DNA from: Alphaproteobacteria bacterium HGW-Alphaproteobacteria-4
Lineage (GTDB): Bacteria > Pseudomonadota > Alphaproteobacteria > Rhodobacterales > Rhodobacteraceae
Reading direction: 5' to 3'
DNA: 64,000 bases
Assembly: GCA_002842855.1 (NCBI GenBank)
Contig: PHEE01000015.1
Span: 80,101-144,100, forward strand
Shown: positions 1 through 8,842 of the stretch, piece by piece
How the letters are laid out: every line of letters begins with the position of its first letter
How positions within the stretch are numbered: the first letter of the stretch is position 1
Translations under genes and position numbers: made by a program
The notes under the pieces: model-generated
The model's input: only the letters and a program-made list of their open reading frames with translations
What the model was told of the DNA's origin: nothing
Databases searched by the model: none

Positions 1-510
1 CAGGGGCAGCGTCATGCCCGCGATGCCAGCCTTCGAGGCGGCGTAGGCGGCCTGGCCCTTTTGCCCGTCAAAGGCGGCGATCGAGGCGGTGTTGACGATC
101 ACCCCACGCTCGGGCCCTGCGTTGCCGGCCATTTCGGCGGCGGCGAGGCGGATCATGTTGAAACTGCCAATCAGGTTGATTTCGATGGTGCGCGCGAAAC
201 TTTGCAACCCGTGCGGCCCGTTGCGGCCCACCACGCGTTCCCCCGTGGCGATCCCGGCGCAGTTGACCAGCACATTGAGCCCGCCCATTGCGGCCTTTGC
301 GGCGGCAATTGCGGCACTGGCGCTGGCCTCGCTGGTCACATCGACCTCGGCAAAGCCCGCGCCAATTTCGGCGGCCAGTGCCGCCCCGCGCGCCGCGTCG
401 CGGTCGGCGATCGTCACCGCCGCGCCCATCGAGCGCAGATGCCGCGCGGTGGCCGCGCCCAACCCCGAGGCGCCGCCGGTCACAATTGCCTTCACGTCGC
501 CAAGTCGCAT
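1..510 (-). CDS. SDR family NAD(P)-dependent oxidoreductase (3' end outside window)
   Basis: The first 170 codons of a short-chain dehydrogenase running off the left edge. The N-terminus carries the Rossmann motif TGGASGLG, and a YAASK active-site motif lies near the window edge, so only the C-terminal part is missing. The sequence resembles the HSD10 / 3-hydroxyacyl-CoA dehydrogenase type 2 branch, which oxidises hydroxyacyl-CoA or related alcohols with NAD, but substrate cannot be read from the sequence. The ATG at 510 follows a good GGAGG Shine-Dalgarno at about 6 nt. A promoter and a palindromic operator lie directly upstream, so the gene is probably first in its transcript. Confidence 0.85.
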   Translation of the reverse strand, partial: MRLGDVKAIVTGGASGLGAATARHLRSMGAAVTIADRDAARGAALAAEIGAGFAEVDVTSEASASAAIAAAKAAMGGLNVLVNCAGIATGERVVGRNGPHGLQSFARTIEINLIGSFNMIRLAAAEMAGNAGPERGVIVNTASIAAFDGQKGQAAYAASKAGIAGMTLPL

Positions 511-527
511 CGCATCCTCCGGGTTAA

Positions 528-543
528 CTGAACGGTTGTTCAG
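528..543. promoter_or_regulatory. Palindromic operator upstream of the SDR gene
   Basis: CTGAAC-GGTT-GTTCAG is a perfect 6-bp inverted repeat with a 4-bp spacer. It lies immediately downstream of a predicted -10 box, about where transcription would start, which is a classic repressor position. TetR-family repressors of fatty-acid or acyl-CoA genes often bind TGAAC...GTTCA palindromes; the repressor identity is inference. Confidence 0.5.
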
Positions 544-572
544 AAACTAGCGCGCTGCGCGACGGCATGCAA
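544..572 (-). promoter_or_regulatory. Predicted promoter of the SDR gene
   Basis: On the minus strand TTGCAT (567-572) and TAGTTT (544-549) are separated by 17 bp. The spacing is ideal and the element sits in the only gap between this gene and the TPM gene. The predicted start point would lie inside the palindrome at 528-543. Confidence 0.4.
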
Positions 573-577
573 GGGCG

Positions 578-1450
578 CTACCAGCGCCCCGAGGCCCCGC
601 CACCAGAAGACGAACCGCCGCCAAAACTGCCCCCGGAGGAAGACGACGATGAGGTGTCGGGGATCGTGTAGCTCTTGGTTCGGCTCCAACTGCAATGGGT
701 GCAATGGGTGATGGTCTCGCCCTGGCCGCGCGTGCTGTCGGTCGGCTGCACCAGCACATGGCGCTCACTCGTCAGCCCGCGCTGGCCGCATTCCGGGCAG
801 GTCCGGACCCGGTTGAAGATCTGCCCGATCCGGCGGCGAAAGATCAGAGCCACAATGCCGAGGCCGAACAGAATTTCGGAAAGCACCACGCCAATTGCCA
901 GCCCGCCGCCGCCGCTGGACGGTGCGCCGATCGGCACCGCACCCTCGCGCAGCGGCAACCCTGCCCAGCGGCGCGCGATATGGTCGGCCGCGGCACGGGT
1001 GCCCGCAAGGATGCCAAGGTCATAGCGCTCGGCGCGGAACTCGGGCAGCATCACGTTGTTGATGATATCCTGTGCGGGCAGGTCGTATTCGGGGCTGTAG
1101 CCCGACCCAAGCTCGATCCGCATTTCGCGGTCGTCGCGCACCACCAGAATCAGGATGCCGTCATTGCGCGTGGCGTCGCCTATGCCCCAGGCGTTGAAAA
1201 GCCCGGTGGCGAAGGCCTCGATCGAGGGCGAGGGGTCATAGGCCCAGCGGGTCTCGATCGTCAGCACAGTCAACTCGACCCCGGTCTCGGCGCGCACGGC
1301 CTCGATCTCGGCGATGACATTCGCCTCCATGTCGGGTTCCAGCAGGTTGGCGTAGTCATTGAGCGTGGTGGTGACATGCGCAGGGTAGGGCTCGGCAAAG
1401 GCGCTCACAGGTGCAAAAAGCAGCAGCAGGGCAAGCAACAGGCGTTTCAT
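578..1450 (-). CDS. TPM domain-containing protein (YgcG family) with zinc ribbon
   Basis: A 290-residue exported membrane protein. Residues 1-19 form a signal peptide ending AFA. Residues about 20-160 match the TPM/DUF477 fold, known from YgcG and the plant photosystem II repair factor TLP18.3. A transmembrane segment lies near 183-204. The C-terminal part has two CxxC pairs (C218/C221 and C250/C253), likely a zinc ribbon, then a Ser/Gly-rich tail. YgcG-type proteins commonly end in a Gly/Ser tail. Biochemical role is unknown. The start overlaps the stop of the upstream decarboxylase by 4 bp (ATGA), so the two are translationally coupled. Confidence 0.85.
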   Translation of the reverse strand: MKRLLLALLLLFAPVSAFAEPYPAHVTTTLNDYANLLEPDMEANVIAEIEAVRAETGVELTVLTIETRWAYDPSPSIEAFATGLFNAWGIGDATRNDGILILVVRDDREMRIELGSGYSPEYDLPAQDIINNVMLPEFRAERYDLGILAGTRAAADHIARRWAGLPLREGAVPIGAPSSGGGGLAIGVVLSEILFGLGIVALIFRRRIGQIFNRVRTCPECGQRGLTSERHVLVQPTDSTRGQGETITHCTHCSWSRTKSYTIPDTSSSSSSGGSFGGGSSSGGGASGRW

Positions 1451-2829
1451 GGCAAAAACTCCGATACAACCATGGCAATCATACTGACATCTTCTGCCGT
1501 GCAGTCAAACTGCCCCACCTGCACCCGTATTGCATAGCGCCCGGCGTGGCGGGTCTGTGTAAGGTAAATGCGCCCGTCGGAATTGATCCGCGCCAGCAAC
1601 GCCTCGGTCGCGGCGTCGCCCGCGCGCAGCGCAAAACTGAACAGCGAGAGGGAAGGGGGGGTGACAATCTCCACACCCGGCAGCGCCGCAAGCGCCTTTG
1701 CCGCCGCGTTTGCCCATTCCACATGGTTGCGAATGCGCGCCCGCAGGCCTTCCAGCCCATAGGCGCGGAATAGAAACCACAGCTTCAGCGCGCGGAAACG
1801 GCGGCCAAGCGGCACCGTCCATTCGTTGAAATTGGTGATTTCGTCTTGCCCCGGCGTTTCCAGATAGGCAGGCCGCAGCCCCAGGGTGCGGATCTGCGGA
1901 CCCGGGTCGGCCAGAAACTGCACCGCGCAATCGAACTGCGCGCCCAGCCATTTGTGCGGGTTCATCACCACCGAATCCGCCGCCTCGGCCCCCGCCCAAA
2001 GATGCCGGAACTCGGGGCAGATCATCGCGCTTCCCGCCCAGGCGGCATCGACGTGGCTCATCAGCCCTTCGGCGCGCGCCAGCGCCACCACCTCGGCCAC
2101 CCGGTCGAAAGCCCCAACCGAGGTGCCCCCGGCGCAGGCGACCACGCCAATCGGTAGAAACCCCGCCGCACGGTCAGAGGCAATCGCGGCGGCCAGCGCC
2201 GCCACCACCATCGCGCCGCCAGCATCGGTCGGCAGCTTCACAAGGTTCTCCTGCCCGATCCCCGCCAGCCGCGCCGCCTTGTCGACCGAGGAATGCACCT
2301 GATCCGAGGCGTAAAGCCGCAACCGCGGTGCCCCCGAAAGCCCGCCGGTCAGCCCCTCCCAGCCAAGCGCCCGCTCGCGCATTGTCAGCACCGCCGAAAG
2401 CGTGGCGGTGGTGGCGCTGTCGTGGATCACACCGCGCGTGAAGGGCAGGCCCAGCGCTTGCGCCAGCCAGCGCACCATCACCGCTTCCATCTCGGTTGCG
2501 GCGGGCGAGGTCTGCCACAGCATCGCTTGCGCCGCGATGGCGTTGGCCAATTGCTCGGCGAGCATCGATGCAGGCGCGGCGTTGGCCGGGAAATAGGCGA
2601 AAAAGCGCGGGTGCTGCCAATGTGTCATGGCGCCCGGCACCAGCCGCTCGAAATCGTCCCAGATCGCCTGCATCGGCTCGGCGGCCTCGGGTGCTGCCTG
2701 CGGCAGCTTTTCGGCGACGCTGCCGGGCGCAATGTCGGGCCGCACCGGGCGGTCGCGCAGGGTCGCGTGGTAATCGGCGGCCCAGTCGGCGGCGTGTTTC
2801 GACCAGAGGCGCAGGTCTTCATGGTTCAT
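1447..2829 (-). CDS. Group II pyridoxal-dependent decarboxylase (aromatic amino acid decarboxylase-like)
   Basis: A 460-residue PLP enzyme of the aromatic-L-amino-acid / glutamate decarboxylase family. The Schiff-base lysine lies in NPHKW (about K293) and the cofactor-binding Asp in HVDAAW (about D261). It should remove CO2 from an amino acid; tryptophan, tyrosine, DOPA or similar are possible, and the sequence does not settle it. The ATG at 2829 was chosen over an in-frame upstream start because AGGAG lies about 7 nt before it. It is divergent from an Lrp/AsnC regulator, which probably controls it, and the TPM gene follows with a 4-bp overlap. Confidence 0.88.
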   Translation of the reverse strand: MNHEDLRLWSKHAADWAADYHATLRDRPVRPDIAPGSVAEKLPQAAPEAAEPMQAIWDDFERLVPGAMTHWQHPRFFAYFPANAAPASMLAEQLANAIAAQAMLWQTSPAATEMEAVMVRWLAQALGLPFTRGVIHDSATTATLSAVLTMRERALGWEGLTGGLSGAPRLRLYASDQVHSSVDKAARLAGIGQENLVKLPTDAGGAMVVAALAAAIASDRAAGFLPIGVVACAGGTSVGAFDRVAEVVALARAEGLMSHVDAAWAGSAMICPEFRHLWAGAEAADSVVMNPHKWLGAQFDCAVQFLADPGPQIRTLGLRPAYLETPGQDEITNFNEWTVPLGRRFRALKLWFLFRAYGLEGLRARIRNHVEWANAAAKALAALPGVEIVTPPSLSLFSFALRAGDAATEALLARINSDGRIYLTQTRHAGRYAIRVQVGQFDCTAEDVSMIAMVVSEFLP

Positions 2830-2910
2830 GGCACGACTCCTTTGCCCGATCTGTGCATGACGGGGCAGCGAGTGCAAGGGGCCGACGGGCCCTTGCGGAT
2901 GTGCCGTGAA

Positions 2911-2925
2911 CAGAATATTATGCGG
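2911..2925 (+). promoter_or_regulatory. Lrp-type binding site between decarboxylase and lrp-like gene
   Basis: CAGAATATTATGCGG matches the E. coli Lrp consensus YAGHAWATTWTDCTR at 14 of 15 positions. It lies in the 128-bp divergent gap, 33 bp before the regulator start, within an AT-rich stretch that stands out from the GC-rich background. A second AT-rich stretch follows at 2933-2950. Confidence 0.55.
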
Positions 2926-2957
2926 CGCGGTGGAGAATTACAGGATATAGAACGGCA

Positions 2958-3410
2958 ATGGACAATATAGACCGCAAAATAATCGCCTTGCTGGCCGAAG
3001 ATGCCCGCCAGCCTCTCGCCGCCCTCGGTGCGGCGGTCGGGCTTTCCGCCTCGGCGGTGAACGAACGTCTGCGCCGCCTGACCGAAGCCGGGGCGCTGCG
3101 TGCCATCCGTGCCGATGCCGACCCCGCGGCGCTCGATCTGCCGGTGCGCGCCTTCGTCTGGCTGGCACTTGCCGCCACCGCCGATGAGGCCGCCTTTCGC
3201 GCCGCCATCGCCGCCCGCCGCGAAGTGACTGCCTGCCACCATGTCACCGGCCCCTGGTCCTACCTGCTGCAAATTCAGGTCGCCGACCTCGCGGAGGTTG
3301 AAAGTTTCCTTGCCCTGCTCAAGGCCGAAGGCTGGCTTGCGCGGTCCGAAACCCAACTGGCCCTGTCCGAGGTGGTAGCGCCGCCCTTCCGCTACCCGGG
3401 CCGTGCCTGA
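2958..3410 (+). CDS. Lrp/AsnC family transcriptional regulator
   Basis: A 150-residue regulator of the feast/famine family. The N-terminus is the typical AsnC winged helix-turn-helix (begins MDNIDRKIIALL), followed by an alpha/beta RAM ligand-binding domain from about residue 70. These proteins sense amino acids and bind AT-rich DNA. Placement between a divergent decarboxylase and a downstream LysE exporter (1-bp stop/start overlap) suggests it senses the amino acid handled by both. An Lrp-like box lies just upstream. Confidence 0.9.
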   Translation: MDNIDRKIIALLAEDARQPLAALGAAVGLSASAVNERLRRLTEAGALRAIRADADPAALDLPVRAFVWLALAATADEAAFRAAIAARREVTACHHVTGPWSYLLQIQVADLAEVESFLALLKAEGWLARSETQLALSEVVAPPFRYPGRA

Positions 3411-4021
3411 TGCTTTTTCTCAAAGCCATGGCGATGGGGCTTGCGATTGCCGCCCCGCTTGGCCCGATCGGGGCATTGTGCATTCAGCGCACGCTGGCGC
3501 GCGGGTTCTGGGCGGGGCTGGCCGGGGGCCTGGGCACCGCGCTGGCCGATGCGCTTTACGCCGCCCTCGCCGCGGCGGGTTTTGCCACCTTCGCGGCCAC
3601 GCTTTCCCGCGTCGCTGCGCCACTTGGCCTTGTCGGCGGCGCCTTTCTGCTCTGGCTGGCCTGGAAGGGCTGGCCGCAAGGCACCCCTGCCACCCGCGCC
3701 GCCGAGGCCCCGGCGGCGCGCGGGCTGGCCGCCACCACCGGCATCACCTTTGCCCTGACGATGGCGAACCCCGCCACGATCCTCACTTTTGCCGCCATTT
3801 TCGCGGGTCTCGGGCTTGCCCAAACCGCCAGCGCGACCGCCGCGGCCGGGGTGGTTGCGGGGGTCTTTGCTGGCTCGATGCTCTGGTGGCTGATCCTTGC
3901 GGGCGCCGTCGCGGCGCTGCACCGGCGCCTGCCGCCCGCCTTCACGCTTTGGGTGGCGCGCCTCTCCAGCCTGATGATGGCCGCGTTTGGCCTCTGGGCG
4001 CTCGCCGGCGCCCTGAGCTGA
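3410..4021 (+). CDS. LysE family amino acid exporter
   Basis: A 203-residue inner-membrane protein with about six hydrophobic segments and the LysE/RhtB N-terminus (GLAIAAPLGPIGALCIQRTL). The family exports amino acids or related metabolites. It starts on the last base of the regulator's stop codon (TGATG), so it is coupled to the Lrp-type gene. The substrate is likely the regulator's ligand, as with the LysE/LysG pair, but this is inference. Confidence 0.88.
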   Translation: MLFLKAMAMGLAIAAPLGPIGALCIQRTLARGFWAGLAGGLGTALADALYAALAAAGFATFAATLSRVAAPLGLVGGAFLLWLAWKGWPQGTPATRAAEAPAARGLAATTGITFALTMANPATILTFAAIFAGLGLAQTASATAAAGVVAGVFAGSMLWWLILAGAVAALHRRLPPAFTLWVARLSSLMMAAFGLWALAGALS

Positions 4022-4036
4022 GGCTTCTTCATTGCC

Positions 4037-4082
4037 GAAATACCCTCCGGGGGTCCGGGGGTGGAAAACCCCCGGCTTTGCT
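4037..4082. repeat. Class B intergenic palindromic element, copy 1 (terminator)
   Basis: AAATACCCTC-type lead sequence, then CCGGGGG (4055-4061) and CCCCCGG (4069-4075) around a 7-nt loop, followed by CTTTGCTC. It lies between two convergent genes and should work as a bidirectional terminator. Related copies lie at 44224-44270 and 54182-54220. Confidence 0.6.
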
Positions 4083-5260
4083 CAGGGCAGCAACGCTTCG
4101 GCAAAGGCGCGCAACCGTGCCAGCGCCGCTTCGAGCAACCCGTCCTCCTGCGTCAGTGCAATTCGCAGATGCCCCGCCGCAGCCGCCCCGAAACTCTCGC
4201 CCGGCATCACGCCGATCCGCTCTTCGGCCAAAAGCCGATGCGCGAAGGCATCGCCGCTAAGACCGGTGGCGCGGATGTCGGCCATCACATACATTGCCCC
4301 CGCCGGATGGATCAGCCGCACCGCCTGGCTTCCCGCCAGCACCCGCGCCGCAATATCGCGCCGCCGCCGATAGGGCGCCGCGTTGCGTGCCTCGACCGCG
4401 GCCCCTTGCTGCAGCGCGAAAAGGGCCGCATCCTGCACGAAGCCCGGCACCCCGTAGGTGGTGTTGATCGCGAGCTGGTGCAGCGCCTCGACCACATCCT
4501 CGGGGCCGACGATCCAGCCGATCCGGGCCCCGGTCATCGCATGGCTTTTAGAGAGCGAGCCGATCACCAGCGTGCGCGCGGCCATTTCCGGCAAGGCGCG
4601 CAAGCTCAGATGCGCGCCCTCCCACACCTGGGTGTCGTAAACCTCATCGGAAATCAGCCACAGGTCGCGCCGCTGGCAGACCTCGGCTATGCCTTCCAGC
4701 GTTTCGCGCCCGTAAAGCACCCCGGTCGGATTGTTGGGGGTATTGATCAGCAGCGTTTTGGCCCCGGTGGCCCGGGCGGCGGCATCGAGCGTTGCCGCCT
4801 CGGGCTGAAAGTCATTTTCGGGCCGCGTCGGCACCGCCACGGCCTGGGCGCCGCCCGCGCGGATGGTGCCGGGGTAGGTGGGGTAGAAGGGGGCCACATA
4901 AAGCCCGGTGTCGCCCGCATCGAGCAGCGCCATATGCGCGGCAAAAAGCGCGGCCTGCCCGCCGGGGGTAACGATCACCTGCTCGGGGCGGGTCGCGACG
5001 CCGGTGCGCGCGCCCACCCGCGCCGCAATCTCGGCTCGCAGTGCGCGTTGCCCGGCAATGTCGGTGTAGCCGGTGTTGCCGCCCATGGCAGAGGCGTGCA
5101 TTGCGGCCAGAATCTTCGGGTCGGTCCTGGCGTCCGGCTCGCCGATCGTCAACATTGTTACCGCCTGCCCGGCCGCAATCATTTCGCGTGCGCGAAACAG
5201 AATCGCCCAGCCGTCGCCACCTTCGCCCGCCATATGCGCATTGCGCGCCGCCAGTTGCAT
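4082..5260 (-). CDS. Pyridoxal phosphate-dependent class I/II aminotransferase
   Basis: A 392-residue fold-type I aminotransferase. The pyridoxal lysine is in SLSKSHAMTG, the cofactor-phosphate and substrate motifs NTPNNPTG and SDEVYD are intact, and the Arg for the substrate carboxylate is near the C-terminus. It resembles arginine/pyruvate and aspartate-type aminotransferases, but substrate is not determinable. ATG 5260 was preferred over 5293, which has no ribosome site; a weak AAGGG precedes 5260. Monocistronic, with a terminator-like repeat at its 3' end. Confidence 0.85.
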   Translation of the reverse strand: MQLAARNAHMAGEGGDGWAILFRAREMIAAGQAVTMLTIGEPDARTDPKILAAMHASAMGGNTGYTDIAGQRALRAEIAARVGARTGVATRPEQVIVTPGGQAALFAAHMALLDAGDTGLYVAPFYPTYPGTIRAGGAQAVAVPTRPENDFQPEAATLDAAARATGAKTLLINTPNNPTGVLYGRETLEGIAEVCQRRDLWLISDEVYDTQVWEGAHLSLRALPEMAARTLVIGSLSKSHAMTGARIGWIVGPEDVVEALHQLAINTTYGVPGFVQDAALFALQQGAAVEARNAAPYRRRRDIAARVLAGSQAVRLIHPAGAMYVMADIRATGLSGDAFAHRLLAEERIGVMPGESFGAAAAGHLRIALTQEDGLLEAALARLRAFAEALLP

Positions 5261-5331
5261 CTGTCGCCCTTTCGAAATTCGGCGCCAAGCCATCACGAAA
5301 CCCGCCCGCCTGCAAGGGGGGTGAGGGCAGC

Positions 5332-5361
5332 GGCCTGCGGCGGGGATATCTGGTCTGAAGC
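5332..5361. repeat. Class A intergenic element, half copy
   Basis: GGCGGGGATATCTGG followed by TCTGAAGC matches the right arm of the elements at 26525-26596 and 62245-62314 (shared core GGGGATATnTGnGCTGAAGC). Only one arm is present here. It lies in the 154-bp gap between the aminotransferase start and the TetR gene's 3' end. Confidence 0.5.
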
Positions 5362-5414
5362 AGACATCGGGGTGCGGCGTGCTGCGGCCGGCGCGGGCGG
5401 GCGTTGCTGCCCGT

Positions 5415-6032
5415 TCAGGCGTCCGGCGGCAGCAGGCCAAGCCCGCGCAGATAGATCCCGATACCCGACTCGAGCAGGTCTTCGGCGGAATAGGGCGAGC
5501 GGGTGCCGGGTGCGGTGCGTGCGTAAAGTTCGACCACGCCGTGGCTGAGCGCCCAGACATGCGCCGAAAACATGGCGGCAGGCGGGCGCCGCCCCTCGGG
5601 AATGTGCCGTGAAAGCAGGTCGGCTGCGCGGGTCAGCACCGCTTCGGCGCGGGTCGATGCGGCGGCCAGTTCGGGGGTGCGGTTGGGCGAGATACCGGAT
5701 TCAAACATTGCCATGTAGTGCCCCGGAAACTTGCGGGCAAACGCAAGGTAGGCGCGCCCGGTGGCGCCAAAAGCGGCCAGCGCCGAGGGTGCACCGCCCG
5801 CGAAGGCATGCTCCAGAAGGTCGGCGAAGATCGCGTAGCCCTGCCGCGCGCATTCCGCGATCAGGTCTTCGCGGCCCTCGAAATGCCGATAGACCGCCGC
5901 CGGCGTCACACCCGCCTGTTTGGCCGCCTCGGAAAGCGTGAAGCCGGTCGGCCCGCGCATTTCGATCAGCCGCAGCGCCGCCTCGACCAGCGCCTGGCGG
6001 AGGTTGCCGTGGTGATAGCCCTGCTTAGTCAT
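5415..6032 (-). CDS. TetR/AcrR family transcriptional regulator
   Basis: A 205-residue repressor-type protein. Residues about 5-55 are the TetR N-terminal helix-turn-helix ([21 protein letters not shown]); the C-terminal part is a TetR_C-like ligand domain. The ATG at 6032 overlaps the ppk2 stop by 8 bp and lacks its own Shine-Dalgarno, so translation is probably coupled to ppk2. Target genes unknown; the palindrome at 528-543 is one candidate to test. Confidence 0.88.
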   Translation of the reverse strand: MTKQGYHHGNLRQALVEAALRLIEMRGPTGFTLSEAAKQAGVTPAAVYRHFEGREDLIAECARQGYAIFADLLEHAFAGGAPSALAAFGATGRAYLAFARKFPGHYMAMFESGISPNRTPELAAASTRAEAVLTRAADLLSRHIPEGRRPPAAMFSAHVWALSHGVVELYARTAPGTRSPYSAEDLLESGIGIYLRGLGLLPPDA

Positions 6033-6900
6033 GCCAAAGCCCGATACCCCCGGCGATCTGGGCATCCCGCGCGCCAATCGCGGCTAGGTCGCGGCCCTTG
6101 TAATCGACCGCTTGCAGCACGGTCTGAATGGCCGCGATCCGGGCGCGGGCCTTGTCGTCGGACCGGATCACGGTCCAGGGTGCATGCGCGGTATCGGTGC
6201 GGGTCAGGGTTTCGCCGATGGCGGCGGTGTATTCGTCCCACTTCTTCAGCCCCTCGACGTCGATCCAGCTCAGCTTCCATTGCTTCAGCGGGTCGCCCTC
6301 GCGGTCGAGAAAGCGGCGCAACTGCTCGGCGCGGCCGACATTGAGCCAGAGTTTCACCAGCACGATGCCCTCGTCGATCAGCATCTGCTCGAAGGCGGGC
6401 ACCTGGCCGAAAAAGCGCGCGCGCTGTTCGGGCGTGCAAAAGCCGAACACCTGTTCCACCACACCGCGGTTATACCAGCTGCGGTCGAACAGCGCGACCT
6501 CGCCTGCGGCGGGCAGCCAGTCAACATAGCGCTGAAAATACCACTGGCTCGCCTCGCGCTCGGACGGTTTCGCGAGCGCCACGATATAGGCTTGCCGGGG
6601 GTTGAGGTTTTCGCGCATGCGCTCGATGGTGCCGCCCTTGCCCGCCGCATCGCGCCCCTCGAACACCACCGCAAGGCGGCGGCCCGTGCTGCGCAGATCC
6701 CAGGCCATTTTCACCAGTTCAACCTGTAGCGCGGCCATCTGCGGGTCGTACTCGGACGCCTTCATTTCGCGCGGATAGGGGTAGCCGGGATCGAGAATGT
6801 CCTTGCGCCCGGCCTTGGCGATTGCGGCGCGGATGGGCTTGGGGGCTTCTTCGGTGAGAAAACGGGTAATGTCGCCGACAAAGGGAATTTCGCTGGTCAT
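6025..6900 (-). CDS. ppk2: Polyphosphate kinase 2 (PPK2 family)
   Basis: A 291-residue cytoplasmic kinase of the PPK2 family, which transfers phosphate between inorganic polyphosphate and nucleotides. Walker A is [12 protein letters not shown] (residues 80-91), Walker B is [10 protein letters not shown] (137-146), and a lid-like Arg/Lys-rich helix follows. A single PPK2 domain of this length fits the short, class I-like enzymes that use polyphosphate to phosphorylate nucleoside diphosphates; substrate preference (ADP, GDP) cannot be seen. First gene of a two-gene unit with the TetR gene. Confidence 0.92.
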   Translation of the reverse strand: MTSEIPFVGDITRFLTEEAPKPIRAAIAKAGRKDILDPGYPYPREMKASEYDPQMAALQVELVKMAWDLRSTGRRLAVVFEGRDAAGKGGTIERMRENLNPRQAYIVALAKPSEREASQWYFQRYVDWLPAAGEVALFDRSWYNRGVVEQVFGFCTPEQRARFFGQVPAFEQMLIDEGIVLVKLWLNVGRAEQLRRFLDREGDPLKQWKLSWIDVEGLKKWDEYTAAIGETLTRTDTAHAPWTVIRSDDKARARIAAIQTVLQAVDYKGRDLAAIGARDAQIAGGIGLWHD

Positions 6901-6939
6901 GTTCGCCTCGATACTGGAACCCGGGCCAGTATGGCGGCA

Positions 6940-7896
6940 TCAGGCTGGCAAGGCCAGAGCGGCAGCGCGCCGGATTGCCGCGATGATTTCGTCTGGCGCG
7001 GTGTGGTGCAGCATGTGGCCACGCCCCGGCAGCGGCGTAAGCCGGGCGCCGGGGATCAGCCTCGCGGCCGCAGCCGAATGCGCCTCATAAGGCACCACCT
7101 CATCGGCGGTGCCGTGCAAAATCTCGACCGGCAGCGCCAGTCTTGGCAGTTTGGCGCCAAGCTGCCGGAGCGCGCCCGACAGGACCGACACCTGCTTGGC
7201 AGTGGCGCGAAGGTTCGCGCGCCGCAGGGTCAACCGCACCGCGGTATGCTTGACGTATCCGCGCGGCATCTGCTCGGGTGCAAAAGCTGCTCCGGCGACG
7301 CGGCGCACCAGCGCCGAGGGGGTCCAAGACGTGGCGAGCAGCGCAAAGACGCGCCGCAGGGTGGGCGATCTGGCGAACCTGCGCAGCCACGGCAGGGCCA
7401 ACGGCGCAGGCATCAGCGGCCCCGCAATCAGCACCAGCGCCGCGGGCCGCACCGCCAGCGCGGGGCCGCAAAGCGCCCAGGCGGCCGCGACCGTCGCACC
7501 GTAGCTGTGCCCGACCACGATGGGGGCGTGCAGACCGAGCGCCCCGGCGGCTTGCGAAAGCGCCACCGCCTGCGCCTTTGGGGTGGCAATGCGCATGAGC
7601 CGGGCCGTATGGCCGCTGCCGGGGCGGTCCATCAAGGTAACCCGAAAGTCCTGTGCAAGTGCTGCAACCAGTGCCTCGGGGAAATCCCTCAGATTGGTTC
7701 CGGCGCCATGCAGCAACACGACGTCGGGGCCGGAACCCCGCTGCACCACATGCACGACGCCGCCTTGCACCCGCACCAGTTGCCCGAGCGGCGGGTAGAG
7801 GCGCGCGATGCGCGCCTCGATCTGCCTTGCACGCACGCTTGTATACGCCCCAAAGGCCCCAAGCAGTAACGCGAAGATGGCAAAGCTATAGGCCAA
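6940..7896 (-). CDS. Alpha/beta hydrolase
   Basis: A 318-residue hydrolase with an N-terminal hydrophobic anchor (residues 1-20). The oxyanion HG motif is LLHGAGTN, the nucleophile elbow is GHSYGA, an acidic residue lies in HGTADEVVP, and the catalytic His is in GRGHMLHH. Substrate unknown. The start is TTG at 7896, the only reasonable initiator; it follows GGAG by about 4 nt and lies inside the last codons of metA, so the gene is coupled to metA. Confidence 0.82.
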   Translation of the reverse strand: MAYSFAIFALLLGAFGAYTSVRARQIEARIARLYPPLGQLVRVQGGVVHVVQRGSGPDVVLLHGAGTNLRDFPEALVAALAQDFRVTLMDRPGSGHTARLMRIATPKAQAVALSQAAGALGLHAPIVVGHSYGATVAAAWALCGPALAVRPAALVLIAGPLMPAPLALPWLRRFARSPTLRRVFALLATSWTPSALVRRVAGAAFAPEQMPRGYVKHTAVRLTLRRANLRATAKQVSVLSGALRQLGAKLPRLALPVEILHGTADEVVPYEAHSAAAARLIPGARLTPLPGRGHMLHHTAPDEIIAAIRRAAALALPA

Positions 7897-8809
7897 TGCG
7901 CTCCAGATCGTAGGGGGTGGATTGGTAAATCTCGTTTATCCAGTTACCGTATAACAGATGCGCATGGCTGCGCCAACGGTTCGAGGGCGGCAGGCTGGGA
8001 TCATCGCCGGGGTAGTAGTTTTGCGGCACGTTGATCGGCTTTCCGGCTGCAACGTCGCGGTCGTATTCCTCTTTCAGGGTGCCGCTGTCATATTCGAAAT
8101 GGTTGAAAATGTAGAGCGCGCGGTGGTCTGAATCTTCAAGCAGGCAGGGGCCGAGTTCATCTGAGGCAAGCAGCGTGCGCAGCCCGGGCGTGGCATCGAC
8201 TTCGCTCTGGCGCACCTCGGTCCAGCGGCTGACGGGAATCACGAATTCATCGGAAAAGCCGCGAAGGTAGGGCGAGGCGGGGGCAAGGCTGCGATGGCGA
8301 AAGCAGCCGAAAGCCTTGCGGTCGAGCAGGTGCTTTTTCAGGCCGTGAAAGTGGTAGGCCATCGCCATGCCGCCCCAGCAGACGCCGAAGGTCGATTGCA
8401 CATGGCTTTGGGTCCAGGCAAAGACCTCGGTCAGCTCGCGCCAATAGGTGACATCCTCAAACGGCAAATGCTCGATCGGGGCGCCGGTGATGATCAGGCC
8501 ATCGAACTTTTCGCCGCTCTGCGCCACCTCGGCAAAGGGGCGGTAGAAGGCCTCCATGTGGTCAGCGGCGGTGTTGCGCGTCTCGTGGTCGGTCATGCGG
8601 ATCAGCGACAGGTTGATCTGCAAGGGGGTGGCGCCGATCAGCCGGGCAAACTGGTTTTCGGTCTGGATCTTCTTTGGCATCAGGTTGAGAAGGCCGATCC
8701 GCAGCGGGCGGATATCCTGCGTGGCCGCACGCCCCGGCGACATAACCATGACGCCCTCGCGCGAGAGAATGTCATAGGCGGGCAGGGTTTCGGGCAGGGT
8801 TATGGGCAT
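7886..8809 (-). CDS. metA: Homoserine O-acetyltransferase, MetA-fold
   Basis: A 307-residue methionine-pathway enzyme that acylates the hydroxyl of homoserine. Catalytic Cys144 (FGVCWGG), His237 and Glu239 (NHFEYD) are present. The residue that decides the acyl donor is Glu113 (GAPIEHLPF), as in the acetyl-CoA-using Bacillus enzyme, rather than Gly as in the succinyl-CoA-using E. coli enzyme; hence acetyl transfer is predicted. GGAGAAG precedes the ATG. Downstream of an ATPase gene by 33 bp and overlapping the hydrolase gene. The short gap leaves no room for a SAM riboswitch. Confidence 0.92.
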   Translation of the reverse strand: MPITLPETLPAYDILSREGVMVMSPGRAATQDIRPLRIGLLNLMPKKIQTENQFARLIGATPLQINLSLIRMTDHETRNTAADHMEAFYRPFAEVAQSGEKFDGLIITGAPIEHLPFEDVTYWRELTEVFAWTQSHVQSTFGVCWGGMAMAYHFHGLKKHLLDRKAFGCFRHRSLAPASPYLRGFSDEFVIPVSRWTEVRQSEVDATPGLRTLLASDELGPCLLEDSDHRALYIFNHFEYDSGTLKEEYDRDVAAGKPINVPQNYYPGDDPSLPPSNRWRSHAHLLYGNWINEIYQSTPYDLERIGL

Positions 8810-8842
8810 CAGGCTTCTCCATTGGGCGCCGAGATATGCGGT

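Noticed and set aside
8810..8842. SAM-II riboswitch before metA
   Set aside because: Only 33 bp separate metA from the ATPase gene, too short for the aptamer.
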